64,000 nucleotides of DNA from Sphingomonas pituitosa NBRC 102491 (GTDB taxonomy: Bacteria > Pseudomonadota > Alphaproteobacteria > Sphingomonadales > Sphingomonadaceae): positions 434,001 to 498,000 of the forward strand of contig NZ_BCYY01000001.1 in the NCBI RefSeq assembly GCF_001598435.1, read 5' to 3'. Below the pieces are notes generated by a model that made no database searches, was not told the DNA's origin, and worked only from the letters and a program-made list of their open reading frames with translations. Below, piece after piece: positions 17,215 through 25,125 of the stretch. A program made the translations under genes and the position numbers. How positions within the stretch are numbered: position 1 is the first letter of the stretch; each line of letters starts with the position of its first letter.

Positions 17215-17603
17215 GCCGGCTCCAGGATGCGCTCCAGCACCTGGAGAAACGGCAGATCTGCCGGCGGCATGGGCAGTTCGCGCAGCATCGCCAGATCGGC
17301 CCAGGCGAGCGCGCTGGCGTGGCGGGGCTCCGGCACGCCTTCCCACCGGTCCAGCCGGTAGAGCAGCAGCAGCAGGTGCCGATCGGTCAGCGGCTCGCTC
17401 GCGAAGGTGAGCGGCGTCAGCGTCGCCGGGTCCACCCGCACGCCCAGTTCCTCCTCGAGCTCGCGGACCAGCGCCGCCTCCGGGCTTTCGCCGGGCTCGA
17501 TCTTGCCGCCGGGAAACTCCCACAGCCCGGCCAGCGCGGTGCCTGCAGGGCGTTGCTGCACCAGCACCCTCCCCTCCTCGACCATCGCTGCCGCCACTAC
17601 CAA
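17175..17603 (-). CDS. NUDIX hydrolase, MutT-like (8-oxo-dGTP diphosphatase type)
   Basis: About 142 residues. The NUDIX box GGKIEPGESPEAALVRELEE followed by ELGV is complete (G-x5-E-x7-R-E-x2-E-E-x-G). The preceding QQRPAGTALAGLWEFPGGK is typical of MutT, which removes oxidised guanine nucleotides. The start is uncertain: TTG 17603 gives LVVAAAMVEEG as the first strand, as in MutT, with ATG 17585 the conservative alternative. Its 3' end overlaps the convergent methyltransferase gene by 40 bases. Confidence 0.85.
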   Translation of the reverse strand: MVVAAAMVEEGRVLVQQRPAGTALAGLWEFPGGKIEPGESPEAALVRELEEELGVRVDPATLTPLTFASEPLTDRHLLLLLYRLDRWEGVPEPRHASALAWADLAMLRELPMPPADLPFLQVLERILEPAQAAARGSATASK

Positions 17604-17685
17604 CAGTATCGCGCGTCCTTCGCTAATCACTTCGCAACCAAATCCTGAGAAAATCCAAGCCGCTTTTGTATGAGATTGGTTGACG

Positions 17686-17880
17686 ATGCGAGCCCTGATC
17701 CACGCCTTGCGCGCGCTCCGACGCGCTGATCGCGGTGCTACTGCCGTGGAATATGGCCTGATCATCGCACTGATCGTGCTGGCGATGGTGGGCGCGCTCA
17801 GCGTCTTCGGCGGCACCACTTCCTCGATGTGGAACAATGTCTCGCAACAGGTCCAGCAGGCTGGCCACGAGACGCCGTAA
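17686..17880 (+). CDS. Flp family type IVb pilin (first copy, divergent)
   Basis: A 64-residue Flp pilin precursor. A short basic leader precedes the processing region GATAVEYGLIIALIVLAMVG, with the conserved E-Y pair after the cleaved glycine and a 20-residue hydrophobic helix. Prepilin peptidase of the TadV/CpaA type would cut after the Gly. It differs clearly from the two copies that follow. ATG 17686 is favoured over the TTG two codons before. No cpa/tad assembly genes are in the window. Confidence 0.9.
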   Translation: MRALIHALRALRRADRGATAVEYGLIIALIVLAMVGALSVFGGTTSSMWNNVSQQVQQAGHETP

Positions 17881-17901
17881 AGCTTTCGCTAAGCACGGGA
17901 T

Positions 17902-17917
17902 TTAGCCGGTTCTTAAC
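17902..17917 (+). promoter_or_regulatory. CtrA-box-like site upstream of the second pilin gene
   Basis: TTAG-ccggttc-TTAAC differs by one base from TTAA-N7-TTAAC. It overlaps a perfect inverted repeat, ccggtt-ctt-aaccgg (17906-17920). The pilin gene start is 81 bases downstream. CtrA activates pilA in Caulobacter, so the context fits. Confidence 0.5.
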
Positions 17918-17997
17918 CGGTCTTCTCTAGGGTCGCCGTGCTGCGTCGGAGTGCCGACCGGCCGGTGTTTGAAGTTTCTGGGACGATGGAGACGGCT

Positions 17998-18162
17998 ATG
18001 CTTAAGATTCGCAAGTTCATCAAGAATTCCAAGGCCGCGACGGCCATCGAGTACGGCCTGATCGCCGCCCTGATCGCCGTCGCCGCGATCGCCGCCATGC
18101 GTGGTCTGGGCAGCAGCCTCAACACCACCTTCAGCAACGTCAGCTCGAACATGAAGGGCTAA
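17998..18162 (+). CDS. Flp family type IVb pilin (second copy)
   Basis: A 54-residue Flp pilin precursor with a basic leader (MLKIRKFIKNSKA), the processing region ATAIEYGLIAALIAVAAIAA, and a short C-terminal part ending NVSSNMKG. ggagac lies before the ATG. The frame is open further upstream, but that part is promoter. Its 3' half is nearly identical to the next gene, showing recent tandem duplication or gene conversion. Confidence 0.93.
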   Translation: MLKIRKFIKNSKAATAIEYGLIAALIAVAAIAAMRGLGSSLNTTFSNVSSNMKG

Positions 18163-18399
18163 ACCACGGTTCGCCGATTTGCGTTGACGGAGGCGCTGCC
18201 GGGCATCTCCGTCATCCTGGTTTTCGAAGAGGAGACGTTTCGCATGAGGATGATTCGCAAGCTGGTAGCGAACCGCAAGGCCGCCACCGCAATCGAATAT
18301 GGCCTGATCGCCGCGCTGATCGCCGTTGCCGCGATCGCCGCCATGCGTGGTCTGGGCAGCAGCCTGAACACCACCTTCAGCAACGTCAGCTCGAACATG
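18082..18399 (+). repeat. 72-bp direct repeat shared by two pilin genes
   Basis: Bases 18082-18153 and 18328-18399 are identical except at one position (18120 C, 18366 G). They encode the same peptide from the transmembrane helix to the C terminus. The 5' halves of the two genes are more diverged, so the 3' segment has been copied or converted recently. Confidence 0.9.
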
Positions 18400-18411
18400 C
18401 AGCCGTCCTGA
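18244..18411 (+). CDS. Flp family type IVb pilin (third copy)
   Basis: A 55-residue Flp pilin precursor, MRMIRKLVANRKA leader, then the same ATAIEYGLIAALIAVAAIAA helix and a C terminus identical to copy two except for the last residues (MQPS in place of MKG). gaagaggag stands before the ATG. A strong terminator follows at once, so it ends the pilin transcript. Confidence 0.93.
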   Translation: MRMIRKLVANRKAATAIEYGLIAALIAVAAIAAMRGLGSSLNTTFSNVSSNMQPS

Positions 18412-18439
18412 CGGACGCTTTTCCTGCTGGCTAAAAAAA

Positions 18440-18467
18440 GGGGCTGCGCATCGCGTCAGCCCCTTTT
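18440..18467. terminator. bidirectional intrinsic terminator
   Basis: ggggctgcgc pairs with gcg-t-cagcccc (one bulged T) with a three-base loop, followed by TTTT, and preceded by seven A for the minus strand. It serves the pilin genes and the convergent accA. Confidence 0.88.
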
Positions 18468-18472
18468 GCGTG

Positions 18473-19420
18473 TCAGATGCGGCCCATCGCCAGGAACTTG
18501 GCGCGACGCGCCTGGCGCAGCGATTCCGGCGACATGCCGGAAAGCCCTTCCAGCGCCTTCTCGATCGCGTCGCCCAGCGCCTGCACCGCCTGGCCCGGCG
18601 CACGGTGCGCGCCGCCCATCGGCTCCGGCACGATGCCGTCGATCACCTTCAGTTCCTTCAGATGCTGCGCGGTGACCTTCATCGCCTCGGCGGCGTCGGC
18701 CGCCTTGTCGGCGGTGCGCCACAGGATCGAGGCGCAGCCTTCCGGCGAGATCACCGAATAGACCGCGTGCTCCATCATCAGCACCTGGTTGCCCGCTGCC
18801 AGCGCCACCGCGCCGCCCGAACCGCCTTCACCAAGGATCGAGGCGACCAGCGGCACGCCGAGCGCGAGGCATGCCTCGGTGGAACGGGCGATCGCTTCGG
18901 CCTGGCCGCGCTCCTCGGCCTGCACGCCGGGGAATGCGCCCGAGGTGTCGACCAGCGTGATCACCGGGATGCCGAAGCGATCGGCCAGCTTCATCAGGCG
19001 GATCGCCTTGCGATAGCCTTCGGGCTTGCCCATGCCGAAATTGTGCTTGAGCCGGCTGGCGGTATCGTCGCCCTTCTCGTGGCCGATCACCATCACCCGG
19101 CGCCCGCGGAACCGGCCCAGACCGCCGATGATCGCATTGTCGTCGGCAAAGGCGCGGTCGCCGCCCAGCGGCATGAAGTCTTCGATCAGGCCGGCGACGT
19201 AATGCTTGAAGTGCGGGCGCTCGGGATGGCGGGCGACCTGCGTCTTCTGCCACGGGGTCAGCCGCGCATAGGTGTCGAGCAGCAGCTTGTCCGACTTGGC
19301 CTGGAGCGGGGCGATTTCGGCGGCAATGTCCACTTCGCCGCCCTGGGCGGCGCTGCGCAGCTCGTCGATCTTGCCCTGGAGCTCGGCAATCGGCTTCTCG
19401 AAGTCGAGGAATGTCGTCAT
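18473..19420 (-). CDS. accA: acetyl-CoA carboxylase carboxyltransferase subunit alpha
   Basis: A 315-residue AccA subunit, which with AccD transfers the carboxyl group from biotin to acetyl-CoA in fatty acid synthesis. Typical features are the N-terminal helix [19 protein letters not shown], the block [18 protein letters not shown]-like segment (about residues 110-127), and [17 protein letters not shown] with [16 protein letters not shown] for CoA binding. The start is MTTFLDF at 19420; the open frame upstream is antisense to or within xerD. It lies ten bases downstream of xerD on the same strand. Confidence 0.96.
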   Translation of the reverse strand: MTTFLDFEKPIAELQGKIDELRSAAQGGEVDIAAEIAPLQAKSDKLLLDTYARLTPWQKTQVARHPERPHFKHYVAGLIEDFMPLGGDRAFADDNAIIGGLGRFRGRRVMVIGHEKGDDTASRLKHNFGMGKPEGYRKAIRLMKLADRFGIPVITLVDTSGAFPGVQAEERGQAEAIARSTEACLALGVPLVASILGEGGSGGAVALAAGNQVLMMEHAVYSVISPEGCASILWRTADKAADAAEAMKVTAQHLKELKVIDGIVPEPMGGAHRAPGQAVQALGDAIEKALEGLSGMSPESLRQARRAKFLAMGRI

Positions 19421-19430
19421 GCGCGTGGCG

Positions 19431-20342
19431 CTACGCGGAGCCGCGCTTCGCGTCAACGAGGGCCTCGCCCAGCGGGTGTCTCTCGTTGACGAGTTCGACC
19501 AGCCGGCGGCTGTCGACATGGGTGTAGATCTCGGTCGTCGCGATATCCGCATGGCCGAGCATCGCCTGGAGCGCGCGCAGGTCCGCCCCGCCTTCCAGCA
19601 AATGGGTCGCGAAGGCATGGCGCAGGACGTGGGGACTCACCCGTTCGGGCGGGATGCCGGCGATCCCAGCGAGCGCGCGGACGATCTGGTAGAGGCGGAC
19701 GCGCGTCAGGTGCTTCTTGCCCGAGGGGAACAGCCAGGGGCTGTCCGGCGGCACCTGCCCGCGCCAGACCGCGACGGCAGCGCGGGCGCGGTCCGAAATC
19801 GGCACCAGCCGCTCGCGTCCGCCCTTGCCCTTCAGGATCAGGAACGGGCGATCGGGATGAATGGCGTTGCGGGGTAGCGAGACGAGCTCGGTCGCGCGCA
19901 GGCCCGAGCCGTAGAGCAGCTCGATCAGCGCGGCGAGCCGCAGGTCGAGCGGATCGGGCGGCACCCGCGCCTGGCGCTCGGCGATCGCGGCGAACATCGC
20001 GTCGACATCCGCCGTGCTGAGAATCCTGGGCAGACGGCGTGCCGTGCCGGGGCGCGGCAAGGCGTTGCCGGGGTCGTCGGCGCGGTGCCCCTCCTCCGCG
20101 AGGAACGCGAAGAAGCGGCGCAGCGCCGCCGATTTGCGCGCGACGGTGGACCGGGCGAGCTCCGCCCAGCCGCCCGCAAGCCGCTCGATCTCCTCCCGGC
20201 CGGCACCCGCCAAGTCACCGCCGAGTGCCTCGGACGCGAGCCGCAGGTCGGTACCGTACGCCGCCACCGTGTTCGCCGCCGCACCCGCCTCGGCGCGGAG
20301 CATCTCCAGGAAACGCTCGATCAGGTCGCGATCGGCGCTCAC
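19431..20342 (-). CDS. xerD: tyrosine recombinase XerD-like
   Basis: A 303-residue site-specific recombinase that would resolve chromosome dimers at dif with XerC. The N-terminal SAM-like domain spans about residues 1-95. Catalytic residues are R149 (GLRATEL), K173 ([11 protein letters not shown]), H238 and R241 ([12 protein letters not shown]), H264 (LGHADIATT) and the nucleophile Y273 (EIYTHV). It starts with GTG overlapping the stop of the upstream gene (GTGA), so it is translationally coupled. No integrase-type neighbours are present, so a housekeeping role is likely. Confidence 0.93.
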   Translation of the reverse strand: MSADRDLIERFLEMLRAEAGAAANTVAAYGTDLRLASEALGGDLAGAGREEIERLAGGWAELARSTVARKSAALRRFFAFLAEEGHRADDPGNALPRPGTARRLPRILSTADVDAMFAAIAERQARVPPDPLDLRLAALIELLYGSGLRATELVSLPRNAIHPDRPFLILKGKGGRERLVPISDRARAAVAVWRGQVPPDSPWLFPSGKKHLTRVRLYQIVRALAGIAGIPPERVSPHVLRHAFATHLLEGGADLRALQAMLGHADIATTEIYTHVDSRRLVELVNERHPLGEALVDAKRGSA

Positions 20343-22144
20343 GCCGCGCGCGTAACCGCTTCCACGGCAATCATCCGGGCATAGTTCGCCATCCCCGCCG
20401 CCCGCATCGCCGCGACGATGTGGTAGAGCGCCTCGGGCGTCACCTGGTCCCAGCGCGGCGACTGCATGCCCACGCCCGCCAGCAGCGCCACCATGCCGGG
20501 CTGGTTGCGCGCGCCTGCGCGATCGATCGCCTGGGTCCAGCTGTTGACGCCCCCGATCGACACCTGGGTTGCCGCGGCGCCGCGCTGCGCATCGGCCGGC
20601 GACAGCCGCCCCAACCCCGCGAGGCCGGCCAGCAGCATCGCCGCCTTGCGCGGGCTTGCGGACCCGGCATAGCGCTCGAAATCGCCATATCCGATCGTGC
20701 CCGAAGCCTCGGCCAGCGCGAGCAGCGCCCAGCCCTCCCCGCCCGGCGCAACCACGCCGCGCCATTGCAGCGCCGCCGAATCATAGCCGGCGGAAAGCAT
20801 CGAGGCGATCAGCCGGTCGGGCTCGGCCGCGTTCTTGTTCGCCGGGATCCAGGCGGCAGCCTTGGCGGTCAGCACCAGTCGGGCATAGCGCAGGCGCGGG
20901 CTTTCGGCCGCGTCCCACAGGCCCTTCATCGCCTGCACCCGTTCGGTGGCCGAGCCGGTATAGGCGCTGCGCAGATCGCGCACCGTCTTCTGCAGCGGAT
21001 CGGGCACGTCGCTCGCCTGGTCGAGCTCGGCATAGAGGTCGACCAGCGCGGCATTGGACAGCACGCCCGCGGCTGCGGCCAGTTCCGCCGCCCCGACGCG
21101 GTTCACCGGCGACACCGCCGGCGACAGCGCCTGCCAGTAGCGGAATTCCGGACCGACCGTGGCGAACAGATTGTCGGGGATGTCCACGCCCGCCGCCGTC
21201 GCCATACCGAAACGCCACGCGGAGAGCGCCGGCACGCCGACCCAATCGATCGTCACCGCACGGCGCGAATCGGCGCCCAACCCCACCACCTTGGTGGCGA
21301 GCAGCGTGTCGAGATCGTTGCGCGGCCTGCCCTTGCCCGCGGCATCGAGCCGCTGGTCGGCCTCGCTCGGCTTGCCGGCAAGCCCGGCGCAGATCGCCTG
21401 GGCGAGCGACCAGCCCCGATCGGGAATGGCGGAAGCGGCGTCGTCGACGATCGGGCAGACGGAGGCGGGATCGCCAGTCGCGAGTGCGACCTGCATCGCC
21501 ACCCGATCGAGCGCATTGGTATAGTCGTCGATATCGACATAGCTGACCAGCCCGCGCGCAGCGGTCGCCTCGCCCATGCGGAGCAGCAGCCAGGCGCGCT
21601 CGGCGGCATAGTCGGCACCGTCCAGCCCGCGCGGCGTATCGAGCGGCGACATCAGCGCGCGGCGGAGCGCGATCGACACCCAGCGCGATGCGACCGGCGC
21701 ATCGAGCCGGCGCATCAGCGTCACCTGCGTGGCGCCGGATACGTCGCCGAACGCATCGGCCGGAAACGGCGCATTGCCCGCAGCGAGGATGCCGACGCGG
21801 TTCAGCGGCCGGCGCGCCCCCTTGGGCAGATCATATTGCGAGAGGTCGATCGCCGGTGCCGCGACGACGCTGGCGGTGCTCTCCTCCACGTCGAAGGCAT
21901 CCGGCCCCATGTCGCCGCCGACGGGCGCCACGTCACCGCTTGGTGATGGCACGGCTGCCGGCGCGGCGCTGGGCGTCGGGCTCGGGCGCGGCGAGGGCTG
22001 CGGTCGCGGTGCCGGCTGGTCGAAGCCGGGCGGCAACAGCGATTCGGGCGCTTTCTGCTGCTGGCTGAACGCGGGCACGCCGATCGCAGCGAGCAACCCC
22101 GCCGCGATCGCGAGCCGGGACGCCCTAGTTGGCGAGGTTTTCAA
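20339..22144 (-). CDS. exported proline-rich protein of unknown function
   Basis: About 601 residues. Starting at TTG 22144, the N terminus KTSPTRASRLAIAAGLLAAI forms a signal peptide ending before FSQQQ. A proline/serine linker follows (residues about 37-65, QPAPRPQPSPRPSPTPS). The remaining 500 residues are alanine-rich helices resembling repeat or TPR-like solenoids, without a domain I recognise. No ATG exists in the frame; the TTG follows agaagg and overlaps the end of a small membrane protein gene by 20 bases. The stop overlaps the xerD start. Periplasmic location is inferred. Confidence 0.7.
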   Translation of the reverse strand: MKTSPTRASRLAIAAGLLAAIGVPAFSQQQKAPESLLPPGFDQPAPRPQPSPRPSPTPSAAPAAVPSPSGDVAPVGGDMGPDAFDVEESTASVVAAPAIDLSQYDLPKGARRPLNRVGILAAGNAPFPADAFGDVSGATQVTLMRRLDAPVASRWVSIALRRALMSPLDTPRGLDGADYAAERAWLLLRMGEATAARGLVSYVDIDDYTNALDRVAMQVALATGDPASVCPIVDDAASAIPDRGWSLAQAICAGLAGKPSEADQRLDAAGKGRPRNDLDTLLATKVVGLGADSRRAVTIDWVGVPALSAWRFGMATAAGVDIPDNLFATVGPEFRYWQALSPAVSPVNRVGAAELAAAAGVLSNAALVDLYAELDQASDVPDPLQKTVRDLRSAYTGSATERVQAMKGLWDAAESPRLRYARLVLTAKAAAWIPANKNAAEPDRLIASMLSAGYDSAALQWRGVVAPGGEGWALLALAEASGTIGYGDFERYAGSASPRKAAMLLAGLAGLGRLSPADAQRGAAATQVSIGGVNSWTQAIDRAGARNQPGMVALLAGVGMQSPRWDQVTPEALYHIVAAMRAAGMANYARMIAVEAVTRAA

Positions 22145-22262
22145 GCGCGACCGCCTTCTCCATGCGCACCGGCTCCTTGACGGTGTTGCGGCCGGCCAGG
22201 GCGAACATGCCACCGATCAGAACCACCAGAATCACGAGCAACACGACAAGCATACGCGGCAT
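22125..22262 (-). CDS. small single-pass membrane protein
   Basis: A 45-residue protein: MPRMLVVLLVILVVLIGGMF is one transmembrane helix, followed by a short soluble tail ending ENLAN. It starts at ATG 22262 and overlaps the 601-residue exported protein gene by 20 bases, so both and xerD form one transcript divergent from aroK. Unknown function. Confidence 0.7.
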   Translation of the reverse strand: MPRMLVVLLVILVVLIGGMFALAGRNTVKEPVRMEKAVALENLAN

Positions 22263-22297
22263 GAAAAACAGTCCAATCCTTGAGCGGTAAGGGCCTT

Positions 22298-22326
22298 TTG
22301 CCCGAGACGGTCCCTCGCTGTATAGC
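22298..22326 (+). promoter_or_regulatory. aroK promoter, giving a near-leaderless transcript
   Basis: TTGCCC (22298-22303), exactly 17 bases, then TATAGC (22321-22326) form a good housekeeping promoter. Transcription would begin about 22333, only about four bases before the aroK ATG at 22337. No ribosome-binding sequence is present in that gap. Confidence 0.6.
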
Positions 22327-22336
22327 CCTTCGCACG

Positions 22337-22876
22337 ATGTTACAAACGCATGCGCAACTTCCACACTGGACCGGCAAGCCGATCGTATTGGTCGGGCTGA
22401 TGGGGGCCGGAAAAACCACGGTAGGGCGCCGCCTTGCCCAGCGCCTGCGGCTCCCCTTCGTCGACGCGGACGCAGAAATCGAATCGGCGGCGGGCATGTC
22501 GGTCTCCGACATTTTCGCCAAGTTCGGCGAACCGCATTTCCGCGACGGCGAACGGCGGGTAATCGCCCGGCTGGTGGACGGCACGCCCAAGGTGATCGCC
22601 ACCGGCGGCGGCGCGTTCATCAACGACGAGACGCGGGCGCTGATCCTCGGCCAGGCGATCTCGATCTGGCTCGATGCCGAGCCGGCGGTGCTCGCCGATC
22701 GCGTGCGGCGGCGAGACACGCGGCCGCTGCTGCGCGGCAAGGACCCCCTGGCGACGCTGACCGACCTCGCCAAGGCGCGGAACCCCTATTACGCGCTTGC
22801 ACAGATCCGCGTGCCCAGCGTAGCCGCACCGCACGAAACCACCGTCGAAGCGATCCTGAAGGCTCTCCGCAAGTGA
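22337..22876 (+). CDS. aroK: shikimate kinase
   Basis: A 179-residue kinase that phosphorylates shikimate with ATP in the chorismate pathway. The Walker A loop is GLMGAGKTTVG (residues 20-30). The shikimate-binding D in VDADAEIE, the FRDGERRVI segment, and the GGGAF motif are all present. ATG 22337 gives the normal family length. The open frame extends upstream, but through the promoter. The TGA overlaps the aroB GTG (GTGA), so the genes are coupled. Confidence 0.95.
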   Translation: MLQTHAQLPHWTGKPIVLVGLMGAGKTTVGRRLAQRLRLPFVDADAEIESAAGMSVSDIFAKFGEPHFRDGERRVIARLVDGTPKVIATGGGAFINDETRALILGQAISIWLDAEPAVLADRVRRRDTRPLLRGKDPLATLTDLAKARNPYYALAQIRVPSVAAPHETTVEAILKALRK

Positions 22877-23973
22877 CCACCATCTCCGTTGCCCTGGGCG
22901 CACGCAGCTATGACGTGCGCATCGAACCCGGTTTGCTGGCGCGCGCGGGCGAAGTCCTGGCGCCCCTGTCGCGCGGGCGCCCGATGCCGATCGTCACCGA
23001 CACGAACCTGGCCGCCCATTGCGAGACGCTGGTCGCCAGCCTCGCGGCCGCCGGTGTTTCCGCGCCGGTCCTCACGCTGCCAGCGGGCGAGAGCACCAAG
23101 AGCTGGGCACAGCTCGAAGCGCTGACCGACTGGCTGCTCGCGCAAGGCGTGGTGCGCAGCGATCACGTGATTGCGCTGGGCGGCGGCGTGATCGGCGATC
23201 TGGTCGGCTTCGCGACCAGCATCCTCAAGCGGGGCTGCAACTTCGTCCAGATCCCCACCACGCTGCTCGCACAGGTCGACAGCTCGGTCGGCGGCAAGAC
23301 GGCGATCAACTCGAAGGCCGGCAAGAACCTGATCGGCGCATTCCACCAGCCGGCGGTGGTGCTGATCGATCCGCAGGTGCTCGACACGCTGCCCCAGCGG
23401 GAGCTGCGCGCGGGCTATGCCGAGGTCGCGAAATACGGGCTGATCGACGATGCGGGGTTCTTCGCCTGGTGCGAGGGCAACGCCGCCGCGCTGTTCGCTG
23501 GCGATCCGCAGGCGCGCGCGCACGCGATCGGCCATTCGGTCGCCGCCAAGGCGCGCATCGTCGCCGCCGACGAGCGCGAGACCACGGGCACCCGCGCGCT
23601 GCTCAACCTGGGCCACACCTTCGGCCATGCGCTGGAAGCGGAGACGGGCTTTTCCGACAAGCTGCTCCACGGCGAAGCGGTGGCGGCGGGCATGGCGCTG
23701 GCCTTCGCCTTCTCGGCCGAACAGGGCCTGTGCCCGGCCGAGGATGCGGCGCGGGTGGCGGCGCATCTCCGCGCCGTGGGTCTGCCGGACGGGCTTGCAG
23801 CAGCCGGCGTGACCGCAGACGGCGCGACGCTGGTCGGCCATATGCTCCACGACAAGAAGATGGAGGGCAGCACCCTGCCCTTCCTGCTCGCGCGCGCGAT
23901 CGGACGGACCTATCTGGACAAGACCGTGGACCTGGAAAAGGTCGCGGCATTCCTGGACGGGCAAACCGCTTAA
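22873..23973 (+). CDS. aroB: 3-dehydroquinate synthase
   Basis: A 366-residue NAD- and zinc-dependent enzyme that cyclises DAHP to 3-dehydroquinate. The NAD-binding region ALGGGVIGDLVGFATSILKR, the substrate region QIPTTLLAQVDSSVGGKTAI, and the metal-ligand part NLGHTFGHALE are intact. It starts with GTG coupled to aroK. Its stop codon is part of the hairpin terminator that follows. Confidence 0.96.
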   Translation: MTTISVALGARSYDVRIEPGLLARAGEVLAPLSRGRPMPIVTDTNLAAHCETLVASLAAAGVSAPVLTLPAGESTKSWAQLEALTDWLLAQGVVRSDHVIALGGGVIGDLVGFATSILKRGCNFVQIPTTLLAQVDSSVGGKTAINSKAGKNLIGAFHQPAVVLIDPQVLDTLPQRELRAGYAEVAKYGLIDDAGFFAWCEGNAAALFAGDPQARAHAIGHSVAAKARIVAADERETTGTRALLNLGHTFGHALEAETGFSDKLLHGEAVAAGMALAFAFSAEQGLCPAEDAARVAAHLRAVGLPDGLAAAGVTADGATLVGHMLHDKKMEGSTLPFLLARAIGRTYLDKTVDLEKVAAFLDGQTA

Positions 23974-24001
23974 ACGCCTCCCCGGCACGGGGAGGCGTTT
24001 A
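23971..24001. terminator. bidirectional hairpin that contains both stop codons
   Basis: taaacgcctcccc (23971-23983) and ggggaggcgttta (23989-24001) are perfect reverse complements with a five-base loop. The first three bases are the aroB TAA, and the last three, read on the minus strand, are the TAA of the convergent methyltransferase gene. Only short T runs follow. Confidence 0.8.
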
Positions 24002-24967
24002 GGGGAGCCGCTCGATCACCGCGGTCACCAGCGCGATGCGCTCGACATCGGCATAGGCCGCCGTCTCCAGCTCCTCGCCGAACACGTCGGGATCGATTTC
24101 CTCGTAGCGCAGGCGGCAGCCCTCCGCGGCGGCCAGCTCCATCAGGCGGCCGCGCAGCGCATCCGCGCCGCCTACGATCGCGCTGCCGGTGTAGAGCAGG
24201 AACCGACCACCCGCCGACAGCCGCGGCACCGCCTCGCGCGCCATCGCCAGCGCGACGCCCGCGCCGTGCAGTTCCCCGCCGTCGCGATAGGCGCGGCCGG
24301 CAGGGTCGATGATATAGGGCGGGTTGGCCAGCACCAGATCGAGTGCGCCTGAAATCCCGGACAGGTCGTCGCCCTGCACGAACCGCGCGGGGACACCCGC
24401 CGCCTGCGCGTTGACCCGCGCGAGCCGCAGCGCCGCAGGGTTGATGTCGGTCATCACGATGTCGACCTTGGGGCAGCAATGCGCGGCGGCGATCGCCCCT
24501 GCTCCGGCGCCGGTGCCGATGTCCACCAGCGTCGCACCTTCGCGCTCGGGGCAGCAATCCAGCTCCGCCGCGATGAAGCGGGCGAAGCGATAGCTGTCGG
24601 GGCCGAAGAACACCGCATCTCGCTCGTCCGTGGGATAGGCGGAATGCACGAGCAGGTCCGGGCCCAGAGTCGAGACGCGCACCTTGCTCCGCAGCGCTGC
24701 CCCCGTCCTCTCGACCAGGTCGGCGGCTTCGAGCGCATCGCGCAGGGATGCGTCGAGCAGGCCGGCGTCGAAGGGAAGGCTCCAGCCGAAGATGTCGCGC
24801 AGATCGGCCGCACGCTGCCGGTCCGGCCGCGCGAGCACGCGCGCATGGGTCGCTGGCGTCGGGGTGATGAAACGATAGTCCCGGGCCTTGAGGAAGGCGA
24901 TCAGTTCGTGCAGCGCCGCCCCGGCGTCCGCCGCTGCAGCAGGTCGTTCCGCCACCAGCAATCCCAT
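23999..24967 (-). CDS. class I methyltransferase with NPPY motif (PrmC/HemK-like)
   Basis: A 322-residue protein. Residues about 1-130 form a helical N-terminal domain; the methyltransferase domain has motif I LVDIGTGAGAGAIAAA and the NPPY motif (LANPPYI) of enzymes that methylate planar nitrogen, such as PrmC acting on release-factor glutamine. It is longer and different at the N terminus from PrmC proper, so the substrate is uncertain. The ATG at 24967 is weakly supported by gggga. It is divergent from the aminopeptidase gene. Confidence 0.82.
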   Translation of the reverse strand: MGLLVAERPAAAADAGAALHELIAFLKARDYRFITPTPATHARVLARPDRQRAADLRDIFGWSLPFDAGLLDASLRDALEAADLVERTGAALRSKVRVSTLGPDLLVHSAYPTDERDAVFFGPDSYRFARFIAAELDCCPEREGATLVDIGTGAGAGAIAAAHCCPKVDIVMTDINPAALRLARVNAQAAGVPARFVQGDDLSGISGALDLVLANPPYIIDPAGRAYRDGGELHGAGVALAMAREAVPRLSAGGRFLLYTGSAIVGGADALRGRLMELAAAEGCRLRYEEIDPDVFGEELETAAYADVERIALVTAVIERLP

Positions 24968-25125
24968 GCATATCCCCGATTGTTTGACCTTCGATCAACG
25001 CGGGAGGAGCGATGGAAGCTCCACGGCGGGCGGCGGTTAAGTGACTGATCCAGGGCAAGCGTTCGTCCGGGGCAGGCGTGCGCCCTCCCCTTGCCCCCCG
25101 CCGCGCCAGGGCCTAGCTCGATGCC

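Noticed and set aside
20039-21946. A 635-codon open frame on the plus strand
   Set aside because: Antisense to xerD and the exported proline-rich protein. The composition is that of a shadow frame and XerD is unmistakable.
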